Source: Rhizobiaceae bacterium | Lineage (GTDB): Bacteria > Pseudomonadota > Alphaproteobacteria > Rhizobiales > Rhizobiaceae | Assembly (NCBI GenBank): GCA_017643495.1 | Contig: JAEPNK010000001.1 | Coordinates: 973,623 to 1,037,622, forward strand | Reading direction: 5' to 3' | Length of the DNA: 64,000 nucleotides | Part shown: positions 56,300 to 64,000 of the stretch, piece after piece | How positions within the stretch are numbered: the first letter of the stretch is position 1 | Layout of the letters: every line of letters starts with the position of its first letter | The notes under the pieces: model-generated | Database searches by the model: none | Seen by the model: the letters and a program-made list of their open reading frames with translations, nothing else | What the model was told of the DNA's origin: nothing | Made by a program: the position numbers and the translations under genes

Positions 56300-57880
56300 A
56301 TGTCGAAAAAGAAAAACAAGCCGCAAAAACTGAAGGCGCGCCTGCCCAGGGGTTTTGTCGACCGGAACGCGCAGGATATTCGCGCTGCCAACGCGATGAT
56401 GGCAAAAATTGCCGAGGTCTATGAACGCTACGGGTTCGATCCGGTCGAGACGCCCATGTTCGAATATACTGATTGTCTCGGCAAGTTCCTTCCGGACAGT
56501 GACCGCCCGAATGAGGGGGTGTTTTCCCTGACGGACGATGACGACCAGTGGATGAGCCTGCGCTACGATCTCACCGCGCCACTCGCTCGCCACGTGGCTG
56601 AAAACATCAACGAAATCCAGCTGCCCTACCGCACCTATCGGGCAGGTTACGTCTTCCGCAATGAAAAGCCGGGTCCCGGGCGCTTCCGCCAGTTCATGCA
56701 GTTCGACGCCGATACGGTCGGCGCACCGGGTGTCCAGGCGGATGCCGAAATGTGCATGATGATGGCCGACGTCATGGAAGCACTCGGCATCAAGCGCGGC
56801 GATTACGTAATCCGCGTCAACAACCGCAAGGTGCTCGATGGCGTTATGGAGGCGATTGGTCTCGGCGGCGACGAAAATGCTGAGAAACGACTGAACGTGT
56901 TGCGTTCCATCGACAAGCTCGACAAGTTTGGTATCGAGGGTATTCGTGAGTTGCTCGGCGAAGGTCGAAAGGATGAAAGTGGCGATTTTACGCCGGGTGT
57001 GGGCCTGGATAACAGGCAAATTGATGTGGTTCTGAAGTATCTGACTTCAGGTGTCTCTGGAGCCACCACCACTTCTGTTCAGTCGGAATGCATGTTGTCT
57101 GATGATTCTACATATGTCATGGAGGGTGAGACTTATTTTAATAGTAATTCCTTGACGGTACAGGCGCTGCAAAGATCATCAGTTGGTGAGATTGCGAAAG
57201 AAGCTTTGACCGAGCTAGAAACTATTTCAACACTGCTTGATGCGGCTGGATATGGTACTCAGCGTGTTTCTATCGACCCTTCTGTAGTCCGCGGTCTTGA
57301 ATATTATACCGGTCCCGTTTTCGAAGCCGAACTCCTCTTCGATGTAACCAATGAAAAGGGTGAGGTCGTCCAGTTCGGCTCTGTCGGCGGCGGCGGGCGC
57401 TATGACGGCCTCGTCAAGCGTTTTACCGGGCAGGACGTGCCTGCGACCGGCTTTTCCATCGGCGTTTCCCGCCTGATGACCGCGCTCAAGAACCTTGGCA
57501 AACTCGAAGATAGCGGCGTCCGTGCGCCTGTGCTTGTGACGGTCATGGACCGTGATGCGCTTGGTACTTACCAAGGGTTTGTCCAAAAGCTGCGCGAGGC
57601 TGGCATCCGTGCCGAGATGTATCAGGGCAACCCGAACAAGTTTGGCAAGCAGCTTCAATACGCCGACCGGCGCGGTTCGCCCATCGCCATTATTCAGGGT
57701 TCCGACGAACGGGCCAACGGCAAGCTGCAATTGAAGGACCTGATCGAGGGTCGCAAACAGGCCGAGGCGATTGCCTCCAACGAGGAATGGCGTGAAAGCC
57801 GTCCGGGCCAGTTCGAGACCGAGGAATCTGATCTTGTTGCCGAAGTCAGCAAGCTTCTTGAAGCGCAGAAGCAGGGGTAG
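56300..57880 (+). CDS. hisS: Histidine--tRNA ligase, with an internal segment of unusual composition
   Basis: This 526-residue class II synthetase charges tRNA-His. Motif 1 region '[19 protein letters not shown]', motif 2 '[20 protein letters not shown]' with 'MQFDADTVG', and the HisA boxes '[17 protein letters not shown]' and '[16 protein letters not shown]' are present. Between about 57000 and 57300 (residues about 235-333) the base and codon use changes sharply: 57101-57160 is 35% GC, while 57361-57420 is 70%. The protein is also longer here than relatives, with a Ser/Thr-rich stretch. The frame stays intact. The gene heads the hisS-hisZ-hisG unit. Confidence 0.94.
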   Translation: MSKKKNKPQKLKARLPRGFVDRNAQDIRAANAMMAKIAEVYERYGFDPVETPMFEYTDCLGKFLPDSDRPNEGVFSLTDDDDQWMSLRYDLTAPLARHVAENINEIQLPYRTYRAGYVFRNEKPGPGRFRQFMQFDADTVGAPGVQADAEMCMMMADVMEALGIKRGDYVIRVNNRKVLDGVMEAIGLGGDENAEKRLNVLRSIDKLDKFGIEGIRELLGEGRKDESGDFTPGVGLDNRQIDVVLKYLTSGVSGATTTSVQSECMLSDDSTYVMEGETYFNSNSLTVQALQRSSVGEIAKEALTELETISTLLDAAGYGTQRVSIDPSVVRGLEYYTGPVFEAELLFDVTNEKGEVVQFGSVGGGGRYDGLVKRFTGQDVPATGFSIGVSRLMTALKNLGKLEDSGVRAPVLVTVMDRDALGTYQGFVQKLREAGIRAEMYQGNPNKFGKQLQYADRRGSPIAIIQGSDERANGKLQLKDLIEGRKQAEAIASNEEWRESRPGQFETEESDLVAEVSKLLEAQKQG

Positions 57881-57913
57881 GGACATGCTGGGTGCAGGAA
57901 AGGCGGACATCTC

Positions 57914-59002
57914 ATGATGCTCCGTACCATCCTCGATACGCTTGAATCATCCGGCTGTACGGCTCCGGAAATTGATCTTCTGCAACCTGCAGACCCTTTT
58001 CTTGACACGACAGGCGAAGACCTGCGTCGCCGCATATTCATCACCCAGGAAAATTCGGGCCGCACCCTTTGCCTGCGTCCGGAATTCACCATTCCGGTCT
58101 GCCTTGGTCATCTGGAGCGCGGTTGGATCAAGGCGCGCTATGCCTACGGAGGCAAGGTCTTCCGGCAGCGCGCAGACGGGGTCGGGGAGTTTACCCAGGC
58201 CGGTTTTGAAAACCTTGGTTCCCGTAATTTCAATGATGCGGATATCGACTGCATCCTCACCTCGATCCGTGTGCTGGAAGCGGTTGGCCAATCCGGTTTG
58301 TCCATGGTGCTGGGCGATCAGCAGATTTTCGTTTCTGCCCTTGATGCATTGCAAATTCCTCAGGCCTGGAAAAAGAAACTCATTCGCAGTTTTGGAGATG
58401 ACCAACTGCTTCTCGCCCATCTTGATGCCATGTCGAGCGCTGGCCATGAGCCGTTTGCCGAAGCATCCGACGCCGTTCGTGAAGCGATTGCTTCGGGCGA
58501 TGTGGATGCGCTTGCAACACTCCTTACTGAGCAGATGGTTGAAGACGGCCTACCGCTCAGTGGCGGACGCACTGCAAGGGCAATCGCTGATCGCATGATC
58601 GAGAAAGCCGAACTTGCTTCCCAGCGCCTTGATGCCGGCAAGCGCGCCGCTCTTGAAACGTTCCTGGGAATTGATGTGCCACTGGCTGAGGCAGCGGATG
58701 CAATTGCCACCTTTGAAAAAGAGAACGGCATCATGATCCCCCTTGCCGGTGAAGAACTGGCTGCCCGTTATGAAGGGCTGAAGGGTGCAGACCTTTCTAT
58801 GAGATACCGGGCAAGCTTTGGCCGGCAACTGGATTATTACACCGGTTTTGTCTTCGAGATTTTCCGCAGCGGCCATGAAAAGCCGCTGGTCGGTGGTGGG
58901 CGCTATGACCGGCTGATGACCTTGCTGGGGTCGCCGGAGGAAATACCTGCAGTCGGCTTTTCTGTATGGGTAGACCGGCTGGAAGGAGGGCGCGTCGCAT
59001 GA
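57914..59002 (+). CDS. hisZ: ATP phosphoribosyltransferase regulatory subunit
   Basis: This 362-residue HisRS-like protein lacks aminoacylation and activates short-form HisG, the first enzyme of histidine synthesis. Class II-like segments remain: '[18 protein letters not shown]', '[20 protein letters not shown]', '[14 protein letters not shown]' and '[14 protein letters not shown]'. It follows hisS by 33 bases and overlaps the hisG start by four (ATGA). Confidence 0.95.
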   Translation: MMLRTILDTLESSGCTAPEIDLLQPADPFLDTTGEDLRRRIFITQENSGRTLCLRPEFTIPVCLGHLERGWIKARYAYGGKVFRQRADGVGEFTQAGFENLGSRNFNDADIDCILTSIRVLEAVGQSGLSMVLGDQQIFVSALDALQIPQAWKKKLIRSFGDDQLLLAHLDAMSSAGHEPFAEASDAVREAIASGDVDALATLLTEQMVEDGLPLSGGRTARAIADRMIEKAELASQRLDAGKRAALETFLGIDVPLAEAADAIATFEKENGIMIPLAGEELAARYEGLKGADLSMRYRASFGRQLDYYTGFVFEIFRSGHEKPLVGGGRYDRLMTLLGSPEEIPAVGFSVWVDRLEGGRVA

Positions 59003-59706
59003 CACTGACCCTCGCATTGCCGTCGAAAGGCCGCCTCAAGGAAAAGGCGGTTGAGCTGTTTTCCAGGGCCGGGTTCGAACTGGATTTACCACAGGACAGC
59101 CGTTCCTACCAGGGGGCGTTGCGAGGCGTTCCGGGCGCCGATCAGGTCGACGTCGCCTTTCTTTCGGCTTCGGAAATTGCCCGTGAACTGGTCAATGGCA
59201 CCGTTCATGCAGGAATTACAGGCGAGGACCTTGCCCGGGAAACCGTCTCCGATGCGGATCGCTATCTGGAGTTTGCTGTAAAGCTTGGCTTTGGTCATGC
59301 CGATGTTGTGATTGCCGTGCCCGAAAGCTGGCTCGATGTCGAGACCATGGCAGACCTTGATGATGTGGCAGCCGAATTCCGGGCCCGCCACGGCAGGCGG
59401 CTGCGGATTGCCACCAAATACTGGAATCTCACACAAAGTTTCTTCGCCGGTCACGGGATTGCCCTTTATCGCATTGTCGAAAGCCTTGGCGCTACGGAAG
59501 CTGCACCGGCAGCGGGGCAGGCTGATACAATTGTCGACATTACCTCTACAGGCTCCACGCTGCGTGCGAATGCCCTCAAGGTGCTTGGCGATGGTATAAT
59601 ACTCAAGTCGGAGGCCAATCTGATCATTTCACGGCATGCCGAGGCTTCTGCCGGTGACAGACAGGCACTCGACACTATCGTCAAGGCATTCAATGCTGTC
59701 TCCTGA
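58999..59706 (+). CDS. hisG: ATP phosphoribosyltransferase, short form (catalytic subunit)
   Basis: This 235-residue short-form enzyme joins ATP and PRPP. Visible are '[17 protein letters not shown]', '[13 protein letters not shown]', '[18 protein letters not shown]' and the PRPP loop '[16 protein letters not shown]'. The short form lacks the C-terminal regulatory domain and needs HisZ, encoded just before it. ATG 58999 overlaps the hisZ stop. Confidence 0.96.
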   Translation: MTLTLALPSKGRLKEKAVELFSRAGFELDLPQDSRSYQGALRGVPGADQVDVAFLSASEIARELVNGTVHAGITGEDLARETVSDADRYLEFAVKLGFGHADVVIAVPESWLDVETMADLDDVAAEFRARHGRRLRIATKYWNLTQSFFAGHGIALYRIVESLGATEAAPAAGQADTIVDITSTGSTLRANALKVLGDGIILKSEANLIISRHAEASAGDRQALDTIVKAFNAVS

Positions 59707-59772
59707 CCATTTTCCGGGTAAAGGACAGAATGGAAAATTACCCGAAACATGGCTTACAAGATAATTCATGCC

Positions 59773-59787
59773 TTAATTCACCGTTAA
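59773..59787. promoter_or_regulatory. CtrA-type box TTAA-N7-TTAA
   Basis: TTAA-TTCACCG-TTAA matches the CtrA core exactly; the base after is G rather than C. It lies 74 bases upstream of the GH3 gene start, in the 154-base gap after hisG. Confidence 0.6.
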
Positions 59788-59860
59788 GCGTGACGCATGC
59801 AGGTGATGCCATTATCAGGAATGTAAAAACACAACCGGCCCCGAAAGGAAGTTTCACAAC

Positions 59861-60961
59861 ATGACCAGTAATATTGATCGCCGCAGGTTCCTCGGTGGTG
59901 TGGTGGCCGGGAGCCTGGCAACCCCTGCAATCCTCACTGCGACACGGGTTAATGCCGCAGAAGCAGCAGCCATGGCCGGGCGATTGATCATTCCGGGGTT
60001 CCCGGGAAGTTCGACCTCAAACCGGTCTGCCCGGGCGCTGGCCGATCACATTGCCAAGGGCCGGGCCGGGGGCGCACTCTTTCTCCGCCACAATGTCAAA
60101 ACCGGAAGTGACACAAGGGCGCTGGCTGCTTCCTTCATTCAGGCTGATCCGGCCGGATTGCTGGCGATAGACCAGGAGGGCGGAAAGGTTCAGCGTCTTG
60201 GCAAGAAACATGGTCTTTCACCAATCCCGACCGCTCGCTGGGTTGCCGGAAACCGCTCTGTTTCCGAAGCTCGCTCCCTGTATGCAAAGGCCGGACGCGA
60301 ACTCCGCACTGCCGGTTTCAATCTCAACATGGCACCCTCGGTCGATATCCATGACCCCAAGAATCCTGTAATCGGCAAGTATGATCGCGGGTTCTCGACA
60401 GACGTGGATCGTATTGCTGCCTATGCAACGGCATTCGTCGAAGGTTTTTCGAGTGCCGGTGTTGCCTGTTCCCTGAAGCATTTTCCCGGTCACGGTTCTT
60501 CGCGCTCCGACAGCCATGACGGGTTTGTCGATATTTCACAGACGTGGAAGGCCGAGGAAATGGTGCCGTTCCGCAAGCTGGTGAACACGGCTCCGCTGAT
60601 TATGGGTGGCCACCTCTACCACCCGGATTTTTCCAACGGAAAGTCACCGGTCACATTTTCCAGCAAGGCGCTTGCGACAAAACTGCGCCGGGAACTTGGC
60701 TATAAGGGGGTCATTCTGACGGATGATCTCGACATGGGCGCCATCCGCCGAAACTTTGAGTTGAGGGAGGCAATCATACTGGCAGTTGCCGCAGGTAACG
60801 ACCTTCTGCTTTTGTCGAATTCACTCAAATACGACGAAGGCTTGCCTGCCGATGCAGTGAGATGGATTGTCGAAGGCGTGAAGGAAGGCCGTATCTCGTC
60901 AAACCAGCTTGCTGCCTCTTATGCCCGTGTCATGAACCTGCGCAAACGTTACCGGGCCTGA
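59861..60961 (+). CDS. Glycoside hydrolase family 3 protein (NagZ-like), Tat-exported
   Basis: This 366-residue protein has a twin-arginine leader ('NIDRRRFLGGVVAG', cleavage near AAEA) and a GH3 N-terminal barrel: 'AIDQEGGKVQRL', 'SLKHFPGHG', His219 in 'SDSHDGFVDI' as the likely general acid loop, and the nucleophile region 'GVILTDDLDMGAI'. It resembles beta-N-acetylhexosaminidase NagZ of cell-wall recycling, but NagZ is normally cytoplasmic. Export suggests it acts on periplasmic peptidoglycan or muropeptides. A good RBS (AAAGGAAG) precedes the start, with a CtrA-type box 74 bases upstream. Confidence 0.9.
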   Translation: MTSNIDRRRFLGGVVAGSLATPAILTATRVNAAEAAAMAGRLIIPGFPGSSTSNRSARALADHIAKGRAGGALFLRHNVKTGSDTRALAASFIQADPAGLLAIDQEGGKVQRLGKKHGLSPIPTARWVAGNRSVSEARSLYAKAGRELRTAGFNLNMAPSVDIHDPKNPVIGKYDRGFSTDVDRIAAYATAFVEGFSSAGVACSLKHFPGHGSSRSDSHDGFVDISQTWKAEEMVPFRKLVNTAPLIMGGHLYHPDFSNGKSPVTFSSKALATKLRRELGYKGVILTDDLDMGAIRRNFELREAIILAVAAGNDLLLLSNSLKYDEGLPADAVRWIVEGVKEGRISSNQLAASYARVMNLRKRYRA

Positions 60962-60982
60962 CCCGGCTGACCAAGGCGGGTT

Positions 60983-61010
60983 TTCCGGCAGCGCAAGCAC
61001 GCTGCCGGAA
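60983..61010. terminator. 11-bp perfect hairpin between convergent genes
   Basis: TTCCGGCAGCG-CAAGCA-CGCTGCCGGAA lies between the GH3 stop (60961) and the DoxX stop (61016). It could end both transcripts, though neither side has a long T-tract. Confidence 0.75.
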
Positions 61011-61015
61011 CAGTA

Positions 61016-61399
61016 TCAGGCTTTTCTTCCATCCACTGAAAGTGCGCCCGGGCCACTAACGCTGAGCGCCAGAAGGCCGCCGGCAATTGCCAGGTTCTTC
61101 ATGAAGGCGTTGTATTGCGACGGATCCACGAACGTATTGTGGAAGATCAGGGCCGCAGCGACGCAGAACGCAGCCAGTGCCCATGCGGCAATGCGTGTCT
61201 GGAAGCCTACGAGGATGGCAGCACCTGCCACGACCTCGAGAATGGCAGTTGCCCAGGCAAGAAGCGGTGCCATCGGAAGGCCCTTCGAGGCGATATACCC
61301 TGCGGTGCCGTCAATGCCCCCGAACTTGTTCAGCCCGGCCAGAATGAAAATGACCGACAGCAAAATACGCGCGACCAGAAGGATGGTTGAATTGTTCAT
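61016..61399 (-). CDS. DoxX family membrane protein
   Basis: This 127-residue protein has four hydrophobic segments with the DoxX pattern 'RILLSVIFILAGLNKFGG' and 'AILEVVAGAAILVGFQTRIA'. Members are quinone-linked or stress-related small membrane proteins; the exact role is unknown. It is divergent from arsR across a 190-base gap. Confidence 0.9.
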   Translation of the reverse strand: MNNSTILLVARILLSVIFILAGLNKFGGIDGTAGYIASKGLPMAPLLAWATAILEVVAGAAILVGFQTRIAAWALAAFCVAAALIFHNTFVDPSQYNAFMKNLAIAGGLLALSVSGPGALSVDGRKA

Positions 61400-61561
61400 G
61401 AATCTCGCTCCAAATGTTTCAACCCGTTGAAGTTATCCCTTTCCTTGCTGATTGCACAGTCCCCGCACCCTGAACGCATTGTTCACCGGTTCTCACAGAT
61501 CACCCCTTCCTTGCAGATTGTTCCCGGCTTCGGTTGCTTCCGTCTGTTTGCTGCTTGACGA

Positions 61562-61591
61562 TTGATAATATATCAAATAATCATGATATAT
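61562..61591. promoter_or_regulatory. Nested inverted repeats overlapping the arsR start (likely ArsR operator)
   Basis: Two perfect dyads overlap: TTGATA-N3-TATCAA (61562-61576) and ATATATCA-N8-TGATATAT (61568-61591). The second runs onto the arsR start codon at 61590. AT-rich dyads of this kind are the usual targets of ArsR/SmtB repressors. Confidence 0.6.
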
Positions 61592-61931
61592 GGATTCTTT
61601 CGATGCGATAGCCGCCTTCTCCGCCCTCAGCCAGCCCACACGGCTGGCAGTTTACCGTTTGCTGATCAAGGCCGGTCCGAAAGGCATGATGGCCGGCGAG
61701 ATCGGTGACCGGCTGAATGTTCGCCAGAACACAATGTCGGCCAACCTTTCCGTGCTGCTCAATTCCGGCCTGGTGCGCAATGAGCGGCAGGGCCGCAGCA
61801 TCCGCTATTTCGCAGACCTGACCGCCTTGCGCGGGCTTCTCGCATTTCTCATGGAGGATTGCTGTGGCGGCAATCCCGAAATCTGCAAGCCGGTAATCGA
61901 ACAGCTGGCCTGCGACTGTCAGGAGTTTTGA
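61590..61931 (+). CDS. arsR: ArsR/SmtB family metalloid-responsive repressor
   Basis: This 113-residue winged-helix repressor ('LSQPTRLAVYRLLI', 'NVRQNTMSANLSVLLNSGLV') has C-terminal cysteines in 'MEDCCGGNPEICKP' and 'LACDCQEF', the likely As(III) ligands. When metalloid binds, it leaves DNA. No Shine-Dalgarno precedes the ATG and the operator reaches the start codon, so a leaderless or near-leaderless mRNA is likely. It heads the arsR-arsC-arsH unit. Confidence 0.92.
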   Translation: MDSFDAIAAFSALSQPTRLAVYRLLIKAGPKGMMAGEIGDRLNVRQNTMSANLSVLLNSGLVRNERQGRSIRYFADLTALRGLLAFLMEDCCGGNPEICKPVIEQLACDCQEF

Positions 61932-61934
61932 AAC

Positions 61935-62444
61935 ATGGATCACAAGGTTTTCAATGTCCTCTTTTTGTGTACGGGCAATTCTGCAAGGTCGATCATGGCC
62001 GAAGCGTTGATGAACCGGGCAGGGCAAGGCCGGTTCAGGGCGTTTTCCGCCGGTTCGCAACCAAAGGGTGAGGTCCACCCGCAAGCAATCGCAACCCTGA
62101 AGAAAGCGGGCTTCAGCACCGGTTTTGCCCGCTCCAAGGACTGGACGGAGTTTGCAGAAGAGGGTGCGCCGCAGATGGATTTTGTTTTCACCGTCTGTGA
62201 CAATGCAGCCAGCGAGGCATGCCCGGTCTGGCCGGGGCAACCCATGTCTGCCCATTGGGGCATCCCTGACCCCGCAGCCGTGGAGGGGAGCGAGAGCGAA
62301 CTTGCCATCGCCTTTGCAGAAAGCTTCCGTATGCTCGATTCGCGCATTTCGGTTTTCTGTTCGCTGCCACTGAACAGCATCGACCGCCTGTCGCTCCAGA
62401 ACCGCCTCGACGAGATTGGCAGCCAGGAGAATACGCCAGCATGA
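61935..62444 (+). CDS. arsC: Arsenate reductase, low-molecular-weight phosphatase type
   Basis: This 169-residue protein has the P-loop '[18 protein letters not shown]' (CX5R), the arsenate-reductase pattern '[20 protein letters not shown]' and a C-terminal helical tail. It reduces As(V) to As(III). It starts three bases after the arsR stop. No Acr3 or ArsB efflux pump is in the window, which is unusual for a reductase that makes the more toxic form. Confidence 0.93.
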   Translation: MDHKVFNVLFLCTGNSARSIMAEALMNRAGQGRFRAFSAGSQPKGEVHPQAIATLKKAGFSTGFARSKDWTEFAEEGAPQMDFVFTVCDNAASEACPVWPGQPMSAHWGIPDPAAVEGSESELAIAFAESFRMLDSRISVFCSLPLNSIDRLSLQNRLDEIGSQENTPA

Positions 62445-62491
62445 CCTTGCCCGTTTGCCCCGCTTGCCCAGAACCGGGAGGCGCTGCATGA
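62441..62491 (+). CDS. Possible 16-codon ORF joining arsC and arsH (CPAC motif)
   Basis: ATG 62441 overlaps the arsC stop and the TGA at 62489-62491 overlaps the arsH start, both as ATGA. The 16 residues read [16 protein letters not shown]. The arsH ribosome site CGGGAGG lies inside it. It may be a coupling ORF or a tiny Cys peptide, or chance; there is no ribosome site of its own beyond AGGAGA 12-17 bases upstream. Confidence 0.4.
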   Translation: MTLPVCPACPEPGGAA

Positions 62492-63219
62492 GCACGCCCC
62501 GCCCGACAGGAAATTCCATGCCGAACATGGATCCGGACCAGATGCGCCAGCCCGACCGGGCCTTTCTGCAGGCGCCAGATGGCCCCGCCCATCCGCCGCG
62601 CATCCTGTTGCTGTACGGTTCGCTTCGCAGCCGGTCTTTTTCGAGGCTTGTTGCGATGGAAGCCGAACGCCTGCTGCAATGGTTTGGCTGCGAAACCCGC
62701 ATGTTCAATCCCGAAGGCCTGCCGCTACCTGATGCAGCCGAGCCGGACCACCCCAAGGTCAGCGAGCTGCGCGAACTGGCCATGTGGGCGGAGGGCATGG
62801 TCTGGGTTTCGCCCGAGCGGCACGGCGCCATGACCGGGATCATGAAAAGCCAGATCGACTGGCTGCCCCTGTCGCTTGGCGGTGTCCGCCCGACCCAGGG
62901 CAAAACCCTTGCCCTGATGCAGGTATCGGGCGGCTCGCAAAGCTTCAACGCCCTCAACCAGATGCGCATTCTCGGCCGCTGGATGCGGATGGTGACCATC
63001 CCCAACCAGTCTTCCGTTGCCAAGGCGTTTCTTGAGTTTGGCGATGATGACCGGATGAAGCCTTCCCCTTATTACAACCGCATTGTCGACGTGGTGGAGG
63101 AACTGGTGAAGTTCACCCTGATGGTCCGTGGCCGCTCCGACTATCTGGTTGACCGCTATTCCGAACGGGTGGAAAGCGCTGCCGACCTTTCAAAACGCGT
63201 CAACCAGGCGAGCATTTGA
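62488..63219 (+). CDS. arsH: Arsenical resistance flavoprotein ArsH
   Basis: This 243-residue NADPH-dependent FMN protein has the flavodoxin-like loop '[17 protein letters not shown]' and '[19 protein letters not shown]', both typical of ArsH, which oxidises trivalent organoarsenicals. ATG 62488 has GGGAGG at seven bases; an upstream in-frame start (62416) falls inside arsC. The stop codon lies in the first of three tandem 13-bp repeats. Confidence 0.95.
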   Translation: MSTPRPTGNSMPNMDPDQMRQPDRAFLQAPDGPAHPPRILLLYGSLRSRSFSRLVAMEAERLLQWFGCETRMFNPEGLPLPDAAEPDHPKVSELRELAMWAEGMVWVSPERHGAMTGIMKSQIDWLPLSLGGVRPTQGKTLALMQVSGGSQSFNALNQMRILGRWMRMVTIPNQSSVAKAFLEFGDDDRMKPSPYYNRIVDVVEELVKFTLMVRGRSDYLVDRYSERVESAADLSKRVNQASI

Positions 63220-63252
63220 CCTGAGAATTTGACCCGGGAATTTGACGGGGCA
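63214..63252. repeat. Three tandem 13-bp repeats over the arsH stop codon
   Basis: Units at 63214, 63227 and 63240 each begin ATTTGAC and are followed by CTGAGA, CCGGGA and GGGGCA. The first contains the arsH stop TGA. A short GGGC-AAAT-GCCC hairpin follows. Confidence 0.85.
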
Positions 63253-63554
63253 AATGCCCATGCGTGGTCGGCCGCTGGCCCGGCGGGCAACGGAGACAGG
63301 CAAGTGTCTTGCAAACATGCGGGGCCTTCGTGGAAAACCTGCCGTTTGTAAGTTTCTGTGGTCTTCAACAAAGACCCCGCGCAGAGATTTTTAGAACCGC
63401 CTCGGCGAGGTAAACCACCCGGGTCAGCCTTCAGGTGGCGACAAGCCCGAAACCTGCCGCAACGGGTATGCCCGGTTTCCGCTTCACCTCCGGCTTGCGT
63501 CCCTCTTTCGACGCCGCCCTGCTTGTCTGCCTGGCAACGGTTCGCGGGCTGGCA

Positions 63555-63575
63555 GATTTGCCTGGTCGGCAAATC
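63555..63575. repeat. Hairpin 1: GATTTGCC/GGCAAATC
   Basis: Perfect 8-bp stem, 5-base loop TGGTC. Confidence 0.85.
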
Positions 63576-63588
63576 CATGCCCTGCCAC

Positions 63589-63609
63589 GGAGGGAACGCG
63601 TTTCCCTCC
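63589..63609. repeat. Hairpin 2: GGAGGGAA/TTCCCTCC
   Basis: Perfect 8-bp stem, 5-base loop CGCGT. Confidence 0.85.
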
Positions 63610-63653
63610 CACATGCGGAGAGGGAAACGACCCACTCTCCATGGCCGCAGAAA

Positions 63654-63672
63654 GTTTGGCAACAAGCCAAAC
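63654..63672. repeat. Hairpin 3: GTTTGGC/GCCAAAC
   Basis: Perfect 7-bp stem, 5-base loop AACAA. Confidence 0.85.
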
Positions 63673-63691
63673 GGTCACTGCGTGAACGGGC

Positions 63692-63711
63692 GCAAAGCCG
63701 GATGGCTTTGC
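63692..63711. repeat. Hairpin 4: GCAAAGCC/GGCTTTGC
   Basis: Perfect 8-bp stem, 4-base loop GGAT, followed by A6 on the plus strand. Confidence 0.85.
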
Positions 63712-64000
63712 AAAAAACAAACAGAGACCCTTCACCGCTCTGCTTTCCCACCTTCACGGAGCGACCCGGTACCGTCCCGTCGTTTGCACGCAACCAACCG
63801 CTGGCGGCTGTTTGCTCATGAAGATGCGATGGCTGGAGTATGCGGGAGGAAAGGGGAGCGGGGATAAGTTTTGAACGTGTTTTCGGCCCAGAGCAAACGT
63901 TCATCAGGTTCCGGTAGAAGGTCGGCTTTGAGCCCTTATCGTCCGAATGCTGCACATTGCTCGAATGGCTGCGTTTATTCGTAACCGCTTGCCATACCAG

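Larger units (their letters stand above)
63253..64000. other. Non-coding right end with a cluster of perfect hairpins
   Basis: I see no convincing gene in this ~750-base stretch. Open frames exist on both strands, including a minus frame open from the right edge to 63431, but their products are Ser/Arg/Lys-rich and lack any domain. Between 63460 and 63711 the DNA is full of short perfect inverted repeats, listed separately. There is no tRNA and no insertion-sequence end. Confidence 0.6.

Noticed and set aside
57000-57300. Intein or insertion element inside hisS
   Set aside because: The odd segment is too short, has no intein splice motifs, no stop and no terminal repeats; a recombined allele fits better.
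61581-63023. 480-codon minus-strand open frame antisense to arsR-arsC-arsH
   Set aside because: It arises from high-GC codon structure of the real plus-strand genes. The product has no domain, and the plus-strand genes are certain.
63555-63711. CRISPR array
   Set aside because: The hairpins differ in sequence and are unevenly spaced; there are no direct repeats and no cas genes.
63692-63717. Terminator for arsH at hairpin 4
   Set aside because: The stem is followed by A6, not T, on the plus strand, and lies almost 500 bases past the stop. On the minus strand the T-tract precedes the stem.
63431-64000. Minus-strand frame open from the right edge, about 190 codons
   Set aside because: Composition is Ser/Arg/Lys-rich, with no domain. 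It runs through the hairpin cluster, so it is likely non-coding; more sequence to the right would settle it.
1-64000. tRNA or rRNA genes
   Set aside because: I looked for T-loop GTTCRANTC patterns with flanking stems on both strands and found only matches inside certain coding genes. A tRNAscan run would be decisive.

Overview
The window looks like chromosomal backbone from an alphaproteobacterium, most likely order Hyphomicrobiales (Rhizobiales). The evidence is the hisS-hisZ-hisG block with short-form HisG, a class I lysyl-tRNA synthetase, the alphaproteobacterial-type GshA, a PodJ-like polarity protein with Sel1 and peptidoglycan-binding domains, a rhizobial-type family 2 glycosyltransferase, and TTAA-N7-TTAA boxes of the CtrA type. 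I found no rRNA, tRNA, CRISPR array, insertion sequence, phage block or origin. Almost all of the window is coding. The only long stretch without a gene is the last ~780 bases, which hold a series of perfect hairpins.

Layout. 1-9 kb: an edge-truncated glycosyltransferase, an amino-acid-type periplasmic binding protein, two histidine-box fatty acid hydroxylases, lysK, an SNase-like exported protein next to an S24 (LexA/CI-like) repressor, a kappa-class GST/HCCA isomerase, an SDR and a DUF202 protein. 9-17 kb: a minus-strand fatty acid beta-oxidation operon (two acyl-CoA dehydrogenases, DUF1330, GST, thiolase, cupin, FadB/J-type bifunctional enzyme) ended by a clear terminator. 17-25 kb: the PodJ-like protein, DUF805, a secreted hydrolase-like protein, then the overlapping TauE / TIGR02186 / DUF3429 set. 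25-28 kb: the pdeM-lhr DNA damage pair. 28-31 kb: an RNase T2, a small membrane protein and a MATE exporter.

30.5-39.4 kb: a minus-strand chain DUF4212 / sodium:solute symporter / esterase / DUF952 / pyrD, facing a LuxR-type response regulator and a giant SSS-PAS-histidine kinase-receiver protein. Together these have the architecture of the CrbS/CrbR acetate-switch system. 39.5-46 kb: mscL, xseA, an ABC exporter, a PilZ protein and gshA. 46-51 kb: a tightly packed lysR-lutA-lutB-lutC-unknown-rsmE transcription unit. 51-56 kb: two L,D-transpeptidases, DUF2927, tag, DUF1801 and a third fatty acid hydroxylase. 56-60 kb: hisS-hisZ-hisG. Within hisS a ~300 bp internal segment has strikingly different base and codon use. 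60-63 kb: a Tat-exported GH3 protein, DoxX, and an arsR-arsC-(16-codon ORF)-arsH arsenic operon.

The most interesting signals are: (i) CtrA-type boxes upstream of the PilZ, GH3 and PodJ-like genes, suggesting a cell-cycle and envelope regulon; (ii) the hisS mosaic; (iii) a 16-codon CPAC-containing ORF joined by ATGA overlaps to both arsC and arsH; (iv) the hairpin cluster at the right end; (v) a widely conserved RPCxxC protein of unknown function coupled to rsmE and lutC. All are read directly from the sequence; their functions are inference.
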